Positions 32,973-48,770 are shown, counted from the stretch's first letter. The stretch is DNA of 64,000 nt from DATKKM01 sp035542855 (GCA_035542855.1 DATKKM010000053.1:1-64000); one strand, 5' to 3'. The notes: generated by a model from the sequence alone, not told the origin. Program-made: numbers and translations.

Positions 32973-33209
32973 ACATCGGCTGCCCACAGCTGGGGCAGAA
33001 CTGAACGTCGGACTCGGTGGGCAGCCTGGTGTGGCAGCGCGGACAGTTGATGTCGGCGGCCTTGCCGCAGCGGGGCAGTACTGCCACTCGCGCTTGATCT
33101 CGCGCCCGCACGATAGGCACTTGACAGCGGCCAGGCTCGCCGGCGCCTCGAACAGCGCCTCCGGTTGGCCGTCCCGGCCTCGCTCGTCTTCGTCGTCGGT
33201 GAGTGGCAT
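32971..33209 (-). pseudogene. double zinc-ribbon protein, frame broken by one base
   Basis: The first frame reads MPLTDDEDERGRDG to KCLSCGREIKREWQYCP (Cys pair plus third Cys), then runs into an unlikely Pro/Ser-rich tail. The adjacent frame continues RCGKAADINCPRCHTRLP and VQFCPSCGQPM to a stop. Joined at the C run (four Cs at 33072-33075 on this strand) by one extra C, the protein is a normal two-module zinc ribbon of about 79 residues with four CxxC-type pairs. A sequencing or assembly slip in the homopolymer is as likely as a true mutation. It lies between ispD and ispF. Function is unknown. Confidence 0.65.
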
Positions 33210-33236
33210 GGCAGCTCCCCTGGGTCAACATCCACT

Positions 33237-33908
33237 CTAATGCAGGTAGGCCTCCGCCAGCGAGAGATCGTCCGGGGTGGTGATCTTGATGTTGCGGCGG
33301 CGGCCCGCATACGTCTTCACGGGGATGCCCAGCTTCTCCATCATCGCCGCGTCGTCCGTCACGTCTTCCGTGACCTCGCGGTGGGCGCGCAGCAGCAGGT
33401 CGTATCGGAAGCACTGCGGCGTCTGCACGGCCCGCAGCCGCGTGCGGTCCAGCGTGCGCACCACCGAGCCGTCGTCCGCCACCTCCTTGATCGTGTCGAC
33501 GATCGGGATCACGGGCACGGAGGCGCCGCTCTCGCGGGCCGCTTCCAGGCCGCGGGCGATCATGCCCGGCCGGATGAGCGGGCGCCCGCCATCGTGGACG
33601 GCCACCCAGGTGACCTCGCCCAGCGTCTGCAGCCCGCAGTACACCGAGTCCTGCCGCCGCGCCCCGCCCGTGCAGACGCCGGCGATCTTGGCGAACCCCT
33701 GCTCGGCGAGCATCTCCCGGCCGCGCCCCAGGTTCGCCTCGGAGAGGACAACGACGATCTTCTGCACGGTCCAGCAATCGTCGAATGCGGCCACGGTGTG
33801 CGCCAGCAGCGGGCGCCCAGCCACGAGCGAGAACAGCTTGTCGAGCCCTTCCATGCGGGTGCCGCTGCCCGCGGCCACGATGATCGCGCCGACCGATTCC
33901 TCGCTCAC
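33237..33908 (-). CDS. ispD: 2-C-methyl-D-erythritol 4-phosphate cytidylyltransferase
   Basis: 223 residues from the GTG of VSEESVGAIIVAAGSGTRM, since the residues read further upstream come from a repeat array. The CTP-binding loop IIVAAGSGTRMEGLDKLFSLVAGRPLL, VAVHDGGRPLIRPGMI and VRTLDRTRLRAVQTPQCFR are conserved IspD blocks, and the C-terminal IKITTPDDLSLAEAYL is the usual ending. It transfers CMP to methylerythritol phosphate in isoprenoid synthesis. The next genes, the zinc ribbon and ispF, follow in the same direction. An ATG 19 codons upstream is the alternative start. Confidence 0.95.
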   Translation of the reverse strand: MSEESVGAIIVAAGSGTRMEGLDKLFSLVAGRPLLAHTVAAFDDCWTVQKIVVVLSEANLGRGREMLAEQGFAKIAGVCTGGARRQDSVYCGLQTLGEVTWVAVHDGGRPLIRPGMIARGLEAARESGASVPVIPIVDTIKEVADDGSVVRTLDRTRLRAVQTPQCFRYDLLLRAHREVTEDVTDDAAMMEKLGIPVKTYAGRRRNIKITTPDDLSLAEAYLH

Positions 33909-33914
33909 TTCAGG

Positions 33915-33950
33915 AATAGTAGCAAGGAGCAAGGTGCAAGTAGCAAGGAA
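33915..33950 (-). repeat. degenerate heptad tandem repeat before ispD
   Basis: Read leftward, CCTTGCT, ACTTGCA, CCTTGCT, CCTTGCT, ACTATTC run in seven-base register and end about seven bases before the chosen ispD start. No Shine-Dalgarno is seen between array and start. Confidence 0.6.
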
Positions 33951-34000
33951 TCCCGGGAGCGCCACCTTTCACGGGCCACTTGCGGCCGGCTACCTGCTCC

Positions 34001-34639
34001 TCACATGTGGGTGAAGATCGTGACGCCGGCGCTGGCCAGGGCGGCCATCCAGGTGTCCTTGATGATCTTGCCGGCCAGCACCGTCAGGAAGAAGCGCCGT
34101 ATGGGCATGCGCACGGCCCCGGCGGCCAGGCCGGCTACATCGAAGAGCGGGTTGGGGGTGACGGAGAGCGCGAACATGGTGGCGGTGCCGTGGCTCTCCA
34201 TCCAGCGGGCGATCCGCTTGTAGGAAGGCTTGTCCTTCACCACGATCCGCCCGCCGTAGCCCGCCGCGTAGCCGGTGATCTCTCCGATGGCCTCGGCGGT
34301 GCCGGCGACGACGCCGACCCAGAGGAAGGCCGGGACGCCGAGGAAGGGGCTGAGCAGCGCGCCGCCGCCCAGCACGCTGGCGCCGGCCGGGGAGGGCAGC
34401 AGGATCGAAGCCGCGCCGATGAGGTTAATCAAAAAGAGGCCCGCGTAGCCCCAGCTGCGCAGGTTGCTGATGTCCGTGCTGAAGTAGAAGAAGGCGATGG
34501 CGAAGAGTGTGAGCAGGACGCCGCTGGCGATGAGGAACGTGTACTCCAGCCGCCAGGCGAAGCGGCCCGCCGCCTCCAGGACCTCGTCCAGGGCGGTCTC
34601 GTCGTCGTGCAGCCGTATCGTATCTACCCCGATGTCCAC
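34001..34639 (-). CDS. VTT-domain (SNARE-associated/DedA-like) membrane protein under riboswitch control
   Basis: 212 residues. I chose the GTG with a CTGGAG ribosome site five bases upstream. The longer frame would start inside the riboswitch terminator. Five or so hydrophobic segments are present. LINLIGAASILLPSPAGASVLGGGALL and SVTPNPLFDVAGLAAGAVRMPIRRFFLTVLAGK form the two re-entrant VTT motifs, with the family's NPLFD and G-K terminal signature. Bacterial VTT proteins (DedA, YqaA) move or scramble lipids, including undecaprenyl phosphate, and affect envelope homeostasis. The upstream c-di-AMP riboswitch suggests that this one responds to osmotic or wall stress. Exact substrate is unknown. 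Confidence 0.87.
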   Translation of the reverse strand: MDIGVDTIRLHDDETALDEVLEAAGRFAWRLEYTFLIASGVLLTLFAIAFFYFSTDISNLRSWGYAGLFLINLIGAASILLPSPAGASVLGGGALLSPFLGVPAFLWVGVVAGTAEAIGEITGYAAGYGGRIVVKDKPSYKRIARWMESHGTATMFALSVTPNPLFDVAGLAAGAVRMPIRRFFLTVLAGKIIKDTWMAALASAGVTIFTHM

Positions 34640-34657
34640 GGTGTCTCCAGGGGACGA

Positions 34658-34687
34658 CAAAGGGGCGAGAGGCCTCTCTCTCGCCCC
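34658..34687 (-). terminator. expression-platform terminator of the c-di-AMP riboswitch
   Basis: A perfect ten-base-pair stem (GGGGCGAGAG / CTCTCGCCCC) with a six-base loop is followed by TTTGTCGT, between the aptamer and the VTT gene's ribosome site. The T tract is short, but the position is that of a transcription-control platform. Confidence 0.7.
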
Positions 34688-34721
34688 AAACCGAGTAATT
34701 GCCAAGGTATCTTCTCCTTCT

Positions 34722-34839
34722 TCGCCTACGAGGTTAGCTGACGGGTTCGGCGTGAAGGAGGTTCGCCTACTCGCCGCGGCCGGCGAGATTCACCCCAGGT
34801 CTGGGTCCCCCGTTCTCTCCGTTAGGAAAGATTCGGCGC
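34722..34839 (-). ncRNA. cyclic di-AMP riboswitch (ydaO/yuaA type)
   Basis: Read leftward, the conserved blocks appear in order: GCGCCGAATC (5' strand of P1), CGGGGGACCCA, TGGGGTGAATC, a variable GC-rich hairpin (CTCGCCG/CGGCGAG), a TAGGCGAACC segment, and finally GAACCCGTCAGCTAACCTCG with TAGGCG closing P1. This is the consensus of the ydaO-yuaA family (Rfam RF00379), which binds two c-di-AMP molecules and usually turns genes off. A terminator lies 35 bases downstream. Confidence 0.92.
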
Positions 34840-34879
34840 TATCTTGTTTTGTTGCCGTCGCAACGCTTCGGCTGAGGAA

Positions 34880-34909
34880 ACCGTACTCATCGGTATCCCT
34901 ATATGTCAA
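34880..34909 (-). promoter_or_regulatory. candidate promoter for the riboswitch-VTT transcript
   Basis: A perfect TTGACA (34904-34909) is followed after 18 bases by a weak TACGGT (34880-34885) on this strand, putting the start about 35 bases before the aptamer. The -35 is convincing, the -10 is not. Confidence 0.4.
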
Positions 34910-34974
34910 CGCTATAGCCGTAGCAGAGGTTACGCAGTCCTGTAAATAGTTCCAACCCCTGCATGGCAGGGGGT

Positions 34975-35002
34975 TGACAGCGGGCGGCGCCTGGTGAATG
35001 AT
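34975..35002 (+). promoter_or_regulatory. promoter for the TetR-P450 operon
   Basis: TTGACA (34975-34980), 16-base spacer, AATGAT (34997-35002). The predicted start falls about seven bases later, at the edge of the first palindromic operator, so a bound repressor would block the start site. Confidence 0.6.
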
Positions 35003-35013
35003 GCTTCAGGTAA

Positions 35014-35051
35014 ATGAACGGCCATTCATCCAATAGAATGACCGTTCATTC
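35014..35051. promoter_or_regulatory. two palindromic TetR-type operators
   Basis: ATGAACGGCCATTCAT (35014-35029) and GAATGACCGTTCATTC (35036-35051) are dyads built on the same GAATGA/TTCAT half-sites, six bases apart. They lie between the promoter and the tetR gene. Such GAATGA-spacer-TCATTC sites are typical of TetR-family autoregulation. Confidence 0.75.
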
Positions 35052-35072
35052 AGCGTAAACGCAGACGTAGCA

Positions 35073-35122
35073 GCGGGCCTTCAGGTCCGCCCCAAGGCGA
35101 GGCCGGCAGGGCTCAAGCCCTG
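35073..35122. repeat. two adjacent palindromic hairpin repeats in the tetR leader
   Basis: GCGGGCCTTCAGGTCCGC (35073-35090) is a near-perfect dyad around CCTTCAGG, and CAGGGCTCAAGCCCTG (35107-35122) is a perfect dyad followed by CAGCCTAC. They resemble the other CCTGAAGG-type dyads of the window and lie just before the tetR start. Confidence 0.5.
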
Positions 35123-35146
35123 CAGCCTACAGATCGGAACGGCAAC

Positions 35147-35776
35147 ATGGCACGAGTCACAGAAGCGCATGTAGAAGCACGAAGGAACCAGATCCTGGAC
35201 GCCGCGTGGTCCTGCTTCGCCCGCCAGGGCTACCACCAGACGACGATGCAGGACATCGCCACCGACGCCGGCATCAGCGCCGGCGCCATCTACCGCTACT
35301 ACGCCAGCAAGGAGGCCGTACTGGCCGCCATCACGGAGCGCAACACCATCCGCTATATGGAACTGCTGGCCGATATCCAGTCCGAGGCCGAGGGGCCGAT
35401 GGACGTACTCGACTCGGTCGGCCAGACGATGCTCGCCACCTTCGAAGACCCGATGTACGAGACCAACGCCCGCCTCGACATCGAGATTCGCCCGGAGACT
35501 ATCCGCAACGACGCCCTCCGCGAGCGGAGCCGCCAGCAACTCGACTTCTGGCGGCAATCGCTCGTCACACTCCTCCAGGAAGCGCGCGAGAAGGGTGAGA
35601 TGCGCGCCGACATCGATATCGACACGTTCGTCGTGCTCGCCATCTGCGCCTACGAGGGGCTGCGCTCCTGGGGGCTGATCGACCCGGCCATCTTCCGCCC
35701 GCGTGAGGTGTTCGACCTGCTGCTGAAGCTGGTCTCCGCCCGTGCGATGCTCCAAACCAGCGAGAACCTCAACTAG
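35147..35776 (+). CDS. TetR family transcriptional regulator
   Basis: 209 residues. The N-terminal helix-turn-helix (RRNQILDAAWSCFARQGYHQTTMQDIATDAGISAGAIYRYYASKEAVLAAI, residues about 11-61) is textbook TetR. The remaining helical ligand domain has no recognisable ligand signature. Residues DTFVVLAICAYEGLRSWGLIDP resemble the dimerisation helices of AcrR-like members. Two palindromic operators lie in its own leader, so autorepression with induction by a small hydrophobic compound is the likely scheme. It is followed seven bases later by the cytochrome P450, which is probably its co-regulated target. Confidence 0.93.
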   Translation: MARVTEAHVEARRNQILDAAWSCFARQGYHQTTMQDIATDAGISAGAIYRYYASKEAVLAAITERNTIRYMELLADIQSEAEGPMDVLDSVGQTMLATFEDPMYETNARLDIEIRPETIRNDALRERSRQQLDFWRQSLVTLLQEAREKGEMRADIDIDTFVVLAICAYEGLRSWGLIDPAIFRPREVFDLLLKLVSARAMLQTSENLN

Positions 35777-35783
35777 GAGCGCT

Positions 35784-37094
35784 ATGCAGTTCAACCCGTT
35801 TTCCCCTGAGGTCAGGCAGAACCCGTACCCCTCCTACGCGGAGCTGCGGCGGGAGGCGCCCCTTTACAAGCTGGAGCCGATGGGCTTCTGGATGGTCACC
35901 CGCTACGAGGACGTGCAGTTCGTGCTGAAGAGCCCGCACCTCTTCTCGTCGGAGGGCATGGCCGGCCCGCAGGGGTTGCAGGGCCAGATCCGCAGCATCA
36001 TCACGATGGACCCGCCGGACCACCAGCGGATGCGCTCTCTGGTTGGGCGCGCCTTCACGCCGCGCATGATAGCCGAGCTGGAGCCGCGCATCCGCGAGAT
36101 CACCCGCGGTCTGGTCTCGAAGGTCGCTCACTCGTCTGAGTTCGACGCTATCGGCGGGCTGGCGCTGCCGCTGCCGGTGCGGGTGATCGCGGAGATGCTG
36201 GGCGTCGACGCCCGGCGCATGCACGACTTCAAGCGCTGGTCAGACATCATGGTCGCCCAGCTGATGCGGCCCGGCGCCACGCCGGAAGAGGTCGCCTACG
36301 AGCAGGCCGAGAGGGCCGCTTTCGAGCAGTACTTCCTGTGGGCGATCGAGGAGCGGCGCAAGAAGCCCGGCAGCGACCTGATCAGCGCGCTGGTCCGCGC
36401 CGAGGAGGAGCACCAACACCTCACTGCGGATGAGGTGTTCGGTTTCGCGCTGCTGCTGCTCATCGCCGGCAATGAGACGACGACGAACCTCATCGGCAAT
36501 ATGGTGCTGACGCTGCTCCGCAACCCGTGGGAGCTGGAGAAGCTGCGCCGCGACCCCTCTCTGATCCCCGCCGCCGTCGAAGAGACGCTGCGCTACGACT
36601 CGCCGGTGCAGATGCTGTTCCGCATCGCCCGGGAGGACGTTGAGATGCACGGCGAGCGCATCCCGAAGGGCGCGATGGTCTGGCCGGTGCTGGCCTCCGC
36701 CAACCGCGACGAGGCCCGTTACCCGGAGCCGGACCGCTTCCAGATCGGGCGGGACGCTTCGGGGCACGTGGCGTTCGGGCACGGCATCCACTTCTGCATC
36801 GGGGCGCCGCTGGCCCGGCTGGAGGCCCGCATCGCCATGGAGGAGCTGCTGCCGCACCTCTCGCAGGCGCGGCTCGGCGAGCAGCCGCTGGACTACATCG
36901 ATGCGTTCTTCCTGCGCGGCCTCAAGCACCTGCCGCTGATGCTGCCGGAGCGCCAGCTGTCGCCGGACATGCCGCCGAGCCCGCGCGAGCTGATGCGGAT
37001 GAGCGCGCGGCTGGCCCGCCACACGGCGAAGGACGCATACGGCGGCGTGAAGGCGCTGCTCAAACGCGCCCGCCGCGACTCACCACCACTCTAG
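35784..37094 (+). CDS. cytochrome P450
   Basis: 436 residues from the ATG of MQFNPFSPEVRQNPYPSYAEL, with an AGGAGCG ribosome site just after the tetR stop. The I-helix oxygen-binding motif LLIAGNETTTNLIGN, the K-helix EETLRYDSPVQ (E-x-x-R) and the haem loop FGHGIHFCIGAPLARLEA with the Cys ligand are all intact. It is a soluble bacterial class P450, needing a ferredoxin and reductase not encoded nearby. A C-terminal extension of about 45 residues (ELMRMSARLARHTAKDAYGGVKALLKRARRD) is longer and more basic than usual. Substrate is unknown. Control by TetR suggests oxidation of an exogenous or lipid-like compound. Confidence 0.94.
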   Translation: MQFNPFSPEVRQNPYPSYAELRREAPLYKLEPMGFWMVTRYEDVQFVLKSPHLFSSEGMAGPQGLQGQIRSIITMDPPDHQRMRSLVGRAFTPRMIAELEPRIREITRGLVSKVAHSSEFDAIGGLALPLPVRVIAEMLGVDARRMHDFKRWSDIMVAQLMRPGATPEEVAYEQAERAAFEQYFLWAIEERRKKPGSDLISALVRAEEEHQHLTADEVFGFALLLLIAGNETTTNLIGNMVLTLLRNPWELEKLRRDPSLIPAAVEETLRYDSPVQMLFRIAREDVEMHGERIPKGAMVWPVLASANRDEARYPEPDRFQIGRDASGHVAFGHGIHFCIGAPLARLEARIAMEELLPHLSQARLGEQPLDYIDAFFLRGLKHLPLMLPERQLSPDMPPSPRELMRMSARLARHTAKDAYGGVKALLKRARRDSPPL

Positions 37095-37109
37095 AAGCCC
37101 CCACATCAG

Positions 37110-37235
37110 ACAAGGGAACGAGCACCCCCTCGCCTGTTCCCTTGTTGCCTGGGTAACCAGCGCGCTTCCGCGCCCCACGTTGGGGGTCAAGCGACTGTGT
37201 AAACGCCGGGAGCTGATCAGGCGTTTCGCGTTTAC
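37110..37235. repeat. inverted repeats between the convergent P450 and gdhA genes
   Basis: ACAAGGGAAC (37110-37119) pairs with GTTCCCTTGT (37136-37145) over a 16-base loop. Nearer gdhA, GTAAACGC (37199-37206) pairs with GCGTTTAC (37228-37235), with an alternative inner stem AAACGCC/GGCGTTT. Neither is followed by a T tract, so they may slow or protect convergent transcripts rather than terminate them alone. Confidence 0.4.
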
Positions 37236-38506
37236 GGATAGATGCCGCGGAGGCGCGCCGCTTCCACCACGCGGCCGACGGCCAGCACCATCGCCGCTTC
37301 GCGCAGGGTGATCTTGTGCTCCTGCGCTGTGCGCAGGACGTCTGCGTAGGCGCGGGTCATCACCTTGTGCAGCTTCGCGTTGACCTCTGACTCGTCCCAG
37401 AAGTAGAACTGCAGGTCCTGCACCCATTCGAAGTAGGAGACGATGACGCCGCCCGCGTTGGCCAGGATGTCCGGCACCACCGTGATGCCGTTCGCCTTCA
37501 TGATTGCGTCGCCCTCCGGCGTTGTTGGGCCGTTCGCGCCCTCCACCACGTACTTCGCGCGCACCGCCGGCGCGGTCTCGGCCGTCAGCTGGTCTTCGAT
37601 CGCCGCCGGGACAAGGATGTCCACGGGCAGCGCCAGCAGCTCGGTGTTCGTGATCGAGTCGCCGGCCTTGGACTCGGCGAGCGGCGCGCGATCCTCGCGG
37701 TGGCCGTCCAGGGCATCGATGTCCAGGCCGTTGGCGTTGTACAGCCCGCTGGTGTGGTCACTCACGGCCACCACCTTCAGGCCGGCCTGGTGCAGGAGCC
37801 GGGCCGCCGTGGCGCCGACCTTGCCGAACCCCTGCACGGCCACGGTGGCGCCTTTGAGGTCGATCTTGTTGGTGCGGGCGACCTCTTCGACGATGTATTG
37901 CAGGCCGCGCCCCGTCGCCTCGGAGCGGCCCAGCGTGCCGCCGACAGCGACCGGCTTTCCGGTGACCACGCCGGCCACGGTGTGGCCGCGGTGCATGGAG
38001 ATCGTGTCCATGATCCAGGCCATCACCTGGTCGTTGGTGCCCATGTCCGGCGCCGGGATGTCCTCGTCCGGGCCGATGATGATCGAGATCTCGGTGGCGT
38101 AGCGCCGCGTCAGCCCCTCCAGCTCGCCCTGGGTCAGCGTCCTGGGATCGACGACGACGCCGCCCTTGGCCCCGCCGAACGGCAGGTTCACCACGGCAGA
38201 CTTCCAGGTCATCCACATCGCCAGCGCCCGCACTTCGTCCAGCGAGACGTGCAGGCTGTAGCGCAGGCCACCCTTGGCCGGGCCGCGCGCCAGGTTGTGC
38301 TGCACCCGGTAGCCGTTGAAGACGCGCACGGAGCCGTCGCGCATGGTGACCGGGAAGTTGACGGAGAGCTCGCGCTTGCAGTTGCGGAGGACGGCGCGCA
38401 TGCCTTCGTCCAGGCGCAGGCGGTCCGCCGCGGCATCGAACTGGGAGAGGGCCGTCGCCAGCACGCCGGCGACAGCGGGAGCTTCGGGCGGGGTCTTAAC
38501 AACCAT
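37232..38506 (-). CDS. gdhA: Glu/Leu/Phe/Val dehydrogenase (glutamate dehydrogenase)
   Basis: 424 residues. The substrate-binding block GPAKGGLRYSLHVSLDEVRALAMWMTWKSAVVNLPFGGAKGGV contains the catalytic lysine and the glycine-rich loop. PAPDMGTNDQVMAWIMDT and GGTLGRSEATGRGLQYI follow, and the NAD(P)-binding Rossmann motif VQGFGKVGATAA is mid-protein. This hexameric class interconverts glutamate and 2-oxoglutarate plus ammonia. Sequence alone does not exclude leucine specificity. A TATACT at 38518-38523 on this strand lies only about six bases before the predicted start site, which would make the mRNA almost leaderless. Confidence 0.95.
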   Translation of the reverse strand: MVVKTPPEAPAVAGVLATALSQFDAAADRLRLDEGMRAVLRNCKRELSVNFPVTMRDGSVRVFNGYRVQHNLARGPAKGGLRYSLHVSLDEVRALAMWMTWKSAVVNLPFGGAKGGVVVDPRTLTQGELEGLTRRYATEISIIIGPDEDIPAPDMGTNDQVMAWIMDTISMHRGHTVAGVVTGKPVAVGGTLGRSEATGRGLQYIVEEVARTNKIDLKGATVAVQGFGKVGATAARLLHQAGLKVVAVSDHTSGLYNANGLDIDALDGHREDRAPLAESKAGDSITNTELLALPVDILVPAAIEDQLTAETAPAVRAKYVVEGANGPTTPEGDAIMKANGITVVPDILANAGGVIVSYFEWVQDLQFYFWDESEVNAKLHKVMTRAYADVLRTAQEHKITLREAAMVLAVGRVVEAARLRGIYP

Positions 38507-38517
38507 GCTCTATCACC

Positions 38518-38523
38518 AGTATA
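38518..38523 (-). promoter_or_regulatory. candidate -10 for gdhA
   Basis: TATACT on this strand ends 11 bases before the gdhA ATG. No good -35 is present at 16-18 bases. If used, the transcript would begin within a few bases of the start codon. Confidence 0.35.
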
Positions 38524-38560
38524 GACGCGCGCCGGGCCGGTTGGCGTAACAGGTACAGGC

Positions 38561-38591
38561 AAAGAAGGGGCGGGCATTTGCCCGCCCCTTC
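38561..38591 (-). terminator. rho-independent terminator of rpoBC
   Basis: A perfect 12-base-pair stem (GAAGGGGCGGGC / GCCCGCCCCTTC) with a four-base loop, followed on this strand by TTTGCC, about 20 bases after the rpoC stop codon. The stem is very strong, while the T tract is short. Confidence 0.75.
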
Positions 38592-38610
38592 GCTTGCGCG
38601 TATCTGGAGG

Positions 38611-46996
<8,386 letters not shown>

Positions 46997-47110
46997 ACAG
47001 AACCTCTCCTCGGCACAGGCGAAAATGGTGCAGTAATGCGATTAGGCAATTACGGAAAACAAGTGAATACAGGGAATGCGAATGGGGGACTCGACAACCA
47101 TCCACGTCAC

Positions 47111-47139
47111 ACTATATGTAAGCACGATGCAATTGTCAA
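47111..47139 (-). promoter_or_regulatory. rpoBC promoter
   Basis: TTGACA (47134-47139), exactly 17 bases, TATAGT (47111-47116) on this strand. This is one of the best sigma70-type promoters in the window. It leaves a leader of about 108 bases, noticeably A/T-richer than its surroundings, before the rpoB ATG. Confidence 0.9.
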
Positions 47140-47183
47140 CACGAATTTACTGAACCACTACACAAATTTTTCAGGAGTGCCGT

Positions 47184-48128
47184 TCAGTTGACCGTTTCCC
47201 CGGCCAGCGCCGCGCCTGCCCGTTGCACTCGCGGCTGCCGCACGGGCGCCTGGCCGCGCATGACAGCCGTCACGCCCGCCACGATCAGCAAGCCGCCCGC
47301 CACCGTGTTCAGGCCTATGCTCTCGTCCAGGGCCAGCCAGCCGAGGACGACGGCGATGATCGGCACGATGTACGTGACCAGCGTGGCCCGCACGCTGCCC
47401 AGGTTCTCAATCAGCCAGAAGAAGGCGATGTAGGCGAAGCCGGTGCCGGCCAGCCCCAGCGCCGCCAGCGAGGCGTACCCGCGCGTGTCCAGCGAGTAGT
47501 CCGGCAGGCCCCCGGCCGCCACGACGGCGATCGGCGCCAGGAAGAGCGTGGCCAGCGACAGCTGGGCCAGCGTGACACTGACCTGGTCCTGCCCGTGCAG
47601 AGTCTGCCGCGTGAACACCACGCCGACTCCGTACGAGGCCGCCGCGCCGACGACGGCCAGTTCACCGAGAACGTTGGAGCTGGTGACATCGGTGACGCCG
47701 CGGCCGGTCAGCACGCCGACGCCGGCGAACGCCAGCAGCAGCCCCGCCAGGCGGGCCCGCGTGAAGTGCTCCTCATCCAGGGCGATGGCGGCGAACAGCG
47801 CCGTGAAGATGGGGACGGTCGCGTTCAGGATAGAGGCCGTGCCGCTGGAGATGTGCTCCTCGCCGAGGGGGATGAGCATGAAGGGGATGACGTTGTTCAT
47901 CACCGCCATCACTGACACCCGCGCCAGCAGCCGGGGCGTCAGCTGCAGGCGCCGCCGGGTCACGACGACGTAGGCGGCGACAGCGGCGGCGCCGAGTGCG
48001 GTTCGCCCGAGGGCCACCTCCACCGGATCTGTGCCCTCAAGGATGTACTTGATGAAGAGGAACGAGCCGCCCCACGTGCCCGCCAGCCCGATCAGCACCG
48101 GCCAGGCCCGCGCCGTCCGGGTGTCCAT
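47184..48128 (-). CDS. EamA/DMT-superfamily transporter (RhaT-like)
   Basis: 314 residues with ten hydrophobic helices arranged as two EamA repeats (about residues 8-140 and 155-290). Family markers include WGGSFLFIKYIL in helix 1, the TALGAAAVAAYVV loop and LAGTGFAYIAFFWLIENLGSVRATLVTYIVPIIAVVLGWLALDESIG near the end. Members export amino acids, purines or other metabolites. An Lrp-family regulator encoded just upstream in the same direction is suggestive of amino-acid export (as with other Lrp-exporter pairs), but specificity cannot be read from sequence. Confidence 0.9.
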   Translation of the reverse strand: MDTRTARAWPVLIGLAGTWGGSFLFIKYILEGTDPVEVALGRTALGAAAVAAYVVVTRRRLQLTPRLLARVSVMAVMNNVIPFMLIPLGEEHISSGTASILNATVPIFTALFAAIALDEEHFTRARLAGLLLAFAGVGVLTGRGVTDVTSSNVLGELAVVGAAASYGVGVVFTRQTLHGQDQVSVTLAQLSLATLFLAPIAVVAAGGLPDYSLDTRGYASLAALGLAGTGFAYIAFFWLIENLGSVRATLVTYIVPIIAVVLGWLALDESIGLNTVAGGLLIVAGVTAVMRGQAPVRQPRVQRAGAALAGETVN

Positions 48129-48221
48129 CAGTAGCGCGGCGCCTCGCTCGCCCGCATGACGGCGCGGCTCAACGCGAGCGCGCCGAGCCAGTACCGGGCG
48201 TCTTCGTGGCCGGGCGCCGGC

Positions 48222-48710
48222 CTAAGCACTGCGGCGCTCCTTGTGGGGCTCGGCGGCGGGCAGCGGGAGAGCCGTCGTCTCCTTGAACGTGGCGAAGGCG
48301 ATTGTCGTCTTGCTGGCGGTGACGGGGCCGGCCTGCCAGATGCGCTGGAGGATGTCCTGCAGCTGCTTGTTTGTGCGGCAGCGGACCTTGACGATGAAGC
48401 ACTCCTCGCCGGCGATGTGGTGCGTCTCCAGGACCTCCGGGATGCCGGCGACGGCGTTGGCGATGTCGTCCGGCTTGTAGTCGCTCAGGCGGACGGAGAT
48501 GTAGGCGAGCACGTCCAGGCCCAGCGCTTCTGGGTCGACGAGCGCGGCGTAGCCCTTGATCACGCCCCGCTGCTCCAGCTTCTTGACGCGCTCGTGGACG
48601 CTGGGCTGGCTGAGGCCGACGGCTTCCGCGATGGCGGAGTGGGAGGCGCGCCCGTCCCGCTGGAGGATCTCCAGGATCTTCAGGTCGATGAAGTCGAGGT
48701 CGGAGTCCAT
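48222..48710 (-). CDS. Lrp/AsnC family transcriptional regulator
   Basis: 162 residues from the ATG of MDSDLDFIDLKILEILQRDGRAS, which has a GGAAG ribosome site and follows a good promoter. The winged helix (SHSAIAEAVGLSQPSVHERVKKLEQRGVIKGY) spans residues about 20-55. The RAM/AsnC effector domain (VLAYISVRL, HHIAGEECFIVKVRC, NKQLQDILQRIWQAGPVTASKTTIAFATFKE) follows. Such proteins sense amino acids and assemble into octamers. The neighbouring EamA exporter downstream is the natural candidate target. Confidence 0.93.
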   Translation of the reverse strand: MDSDLDFIDLKILEILQRDGRASHSAIAEAVGLSQPSVHERVKKLEQRGVIKGYAALVDPEALGLDVLAYISVRLSDYKPDDIANAVAGIPEVLETHHIAGEECFIVKVRCRTNKQLQDILQRIWQAGPVTASKTTIAFATFKETTALPLPAAEPHKERRSA

Positions 48711-48740
48711 GGCTGGCTTCCTTGTCGTGGGATGGCCTAT

Positions 48741-48770
48741 GTTATATCTGTCAGAGCGCTGGCCCGTCAA
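48741..48770 (-). promoter_or_regulatory. promoter of the lrp-type gene
   Basis: TTGACG (48765-48770), 18-base spacer, TATAAC (48741-48746) on this strand, about 25 bases from the ATG after the expected start site. Confidence 0.75.

Noticed and set aside
32971..33777. Long frame overlapping ispD and the zinc ribbon
   Set aside because: Only its last 35 residues (zinc ribbon half) are meaningful. The rest is an out-of-frame reading of ispD. The useful part is reported as the frameshifted zinc ribbon.
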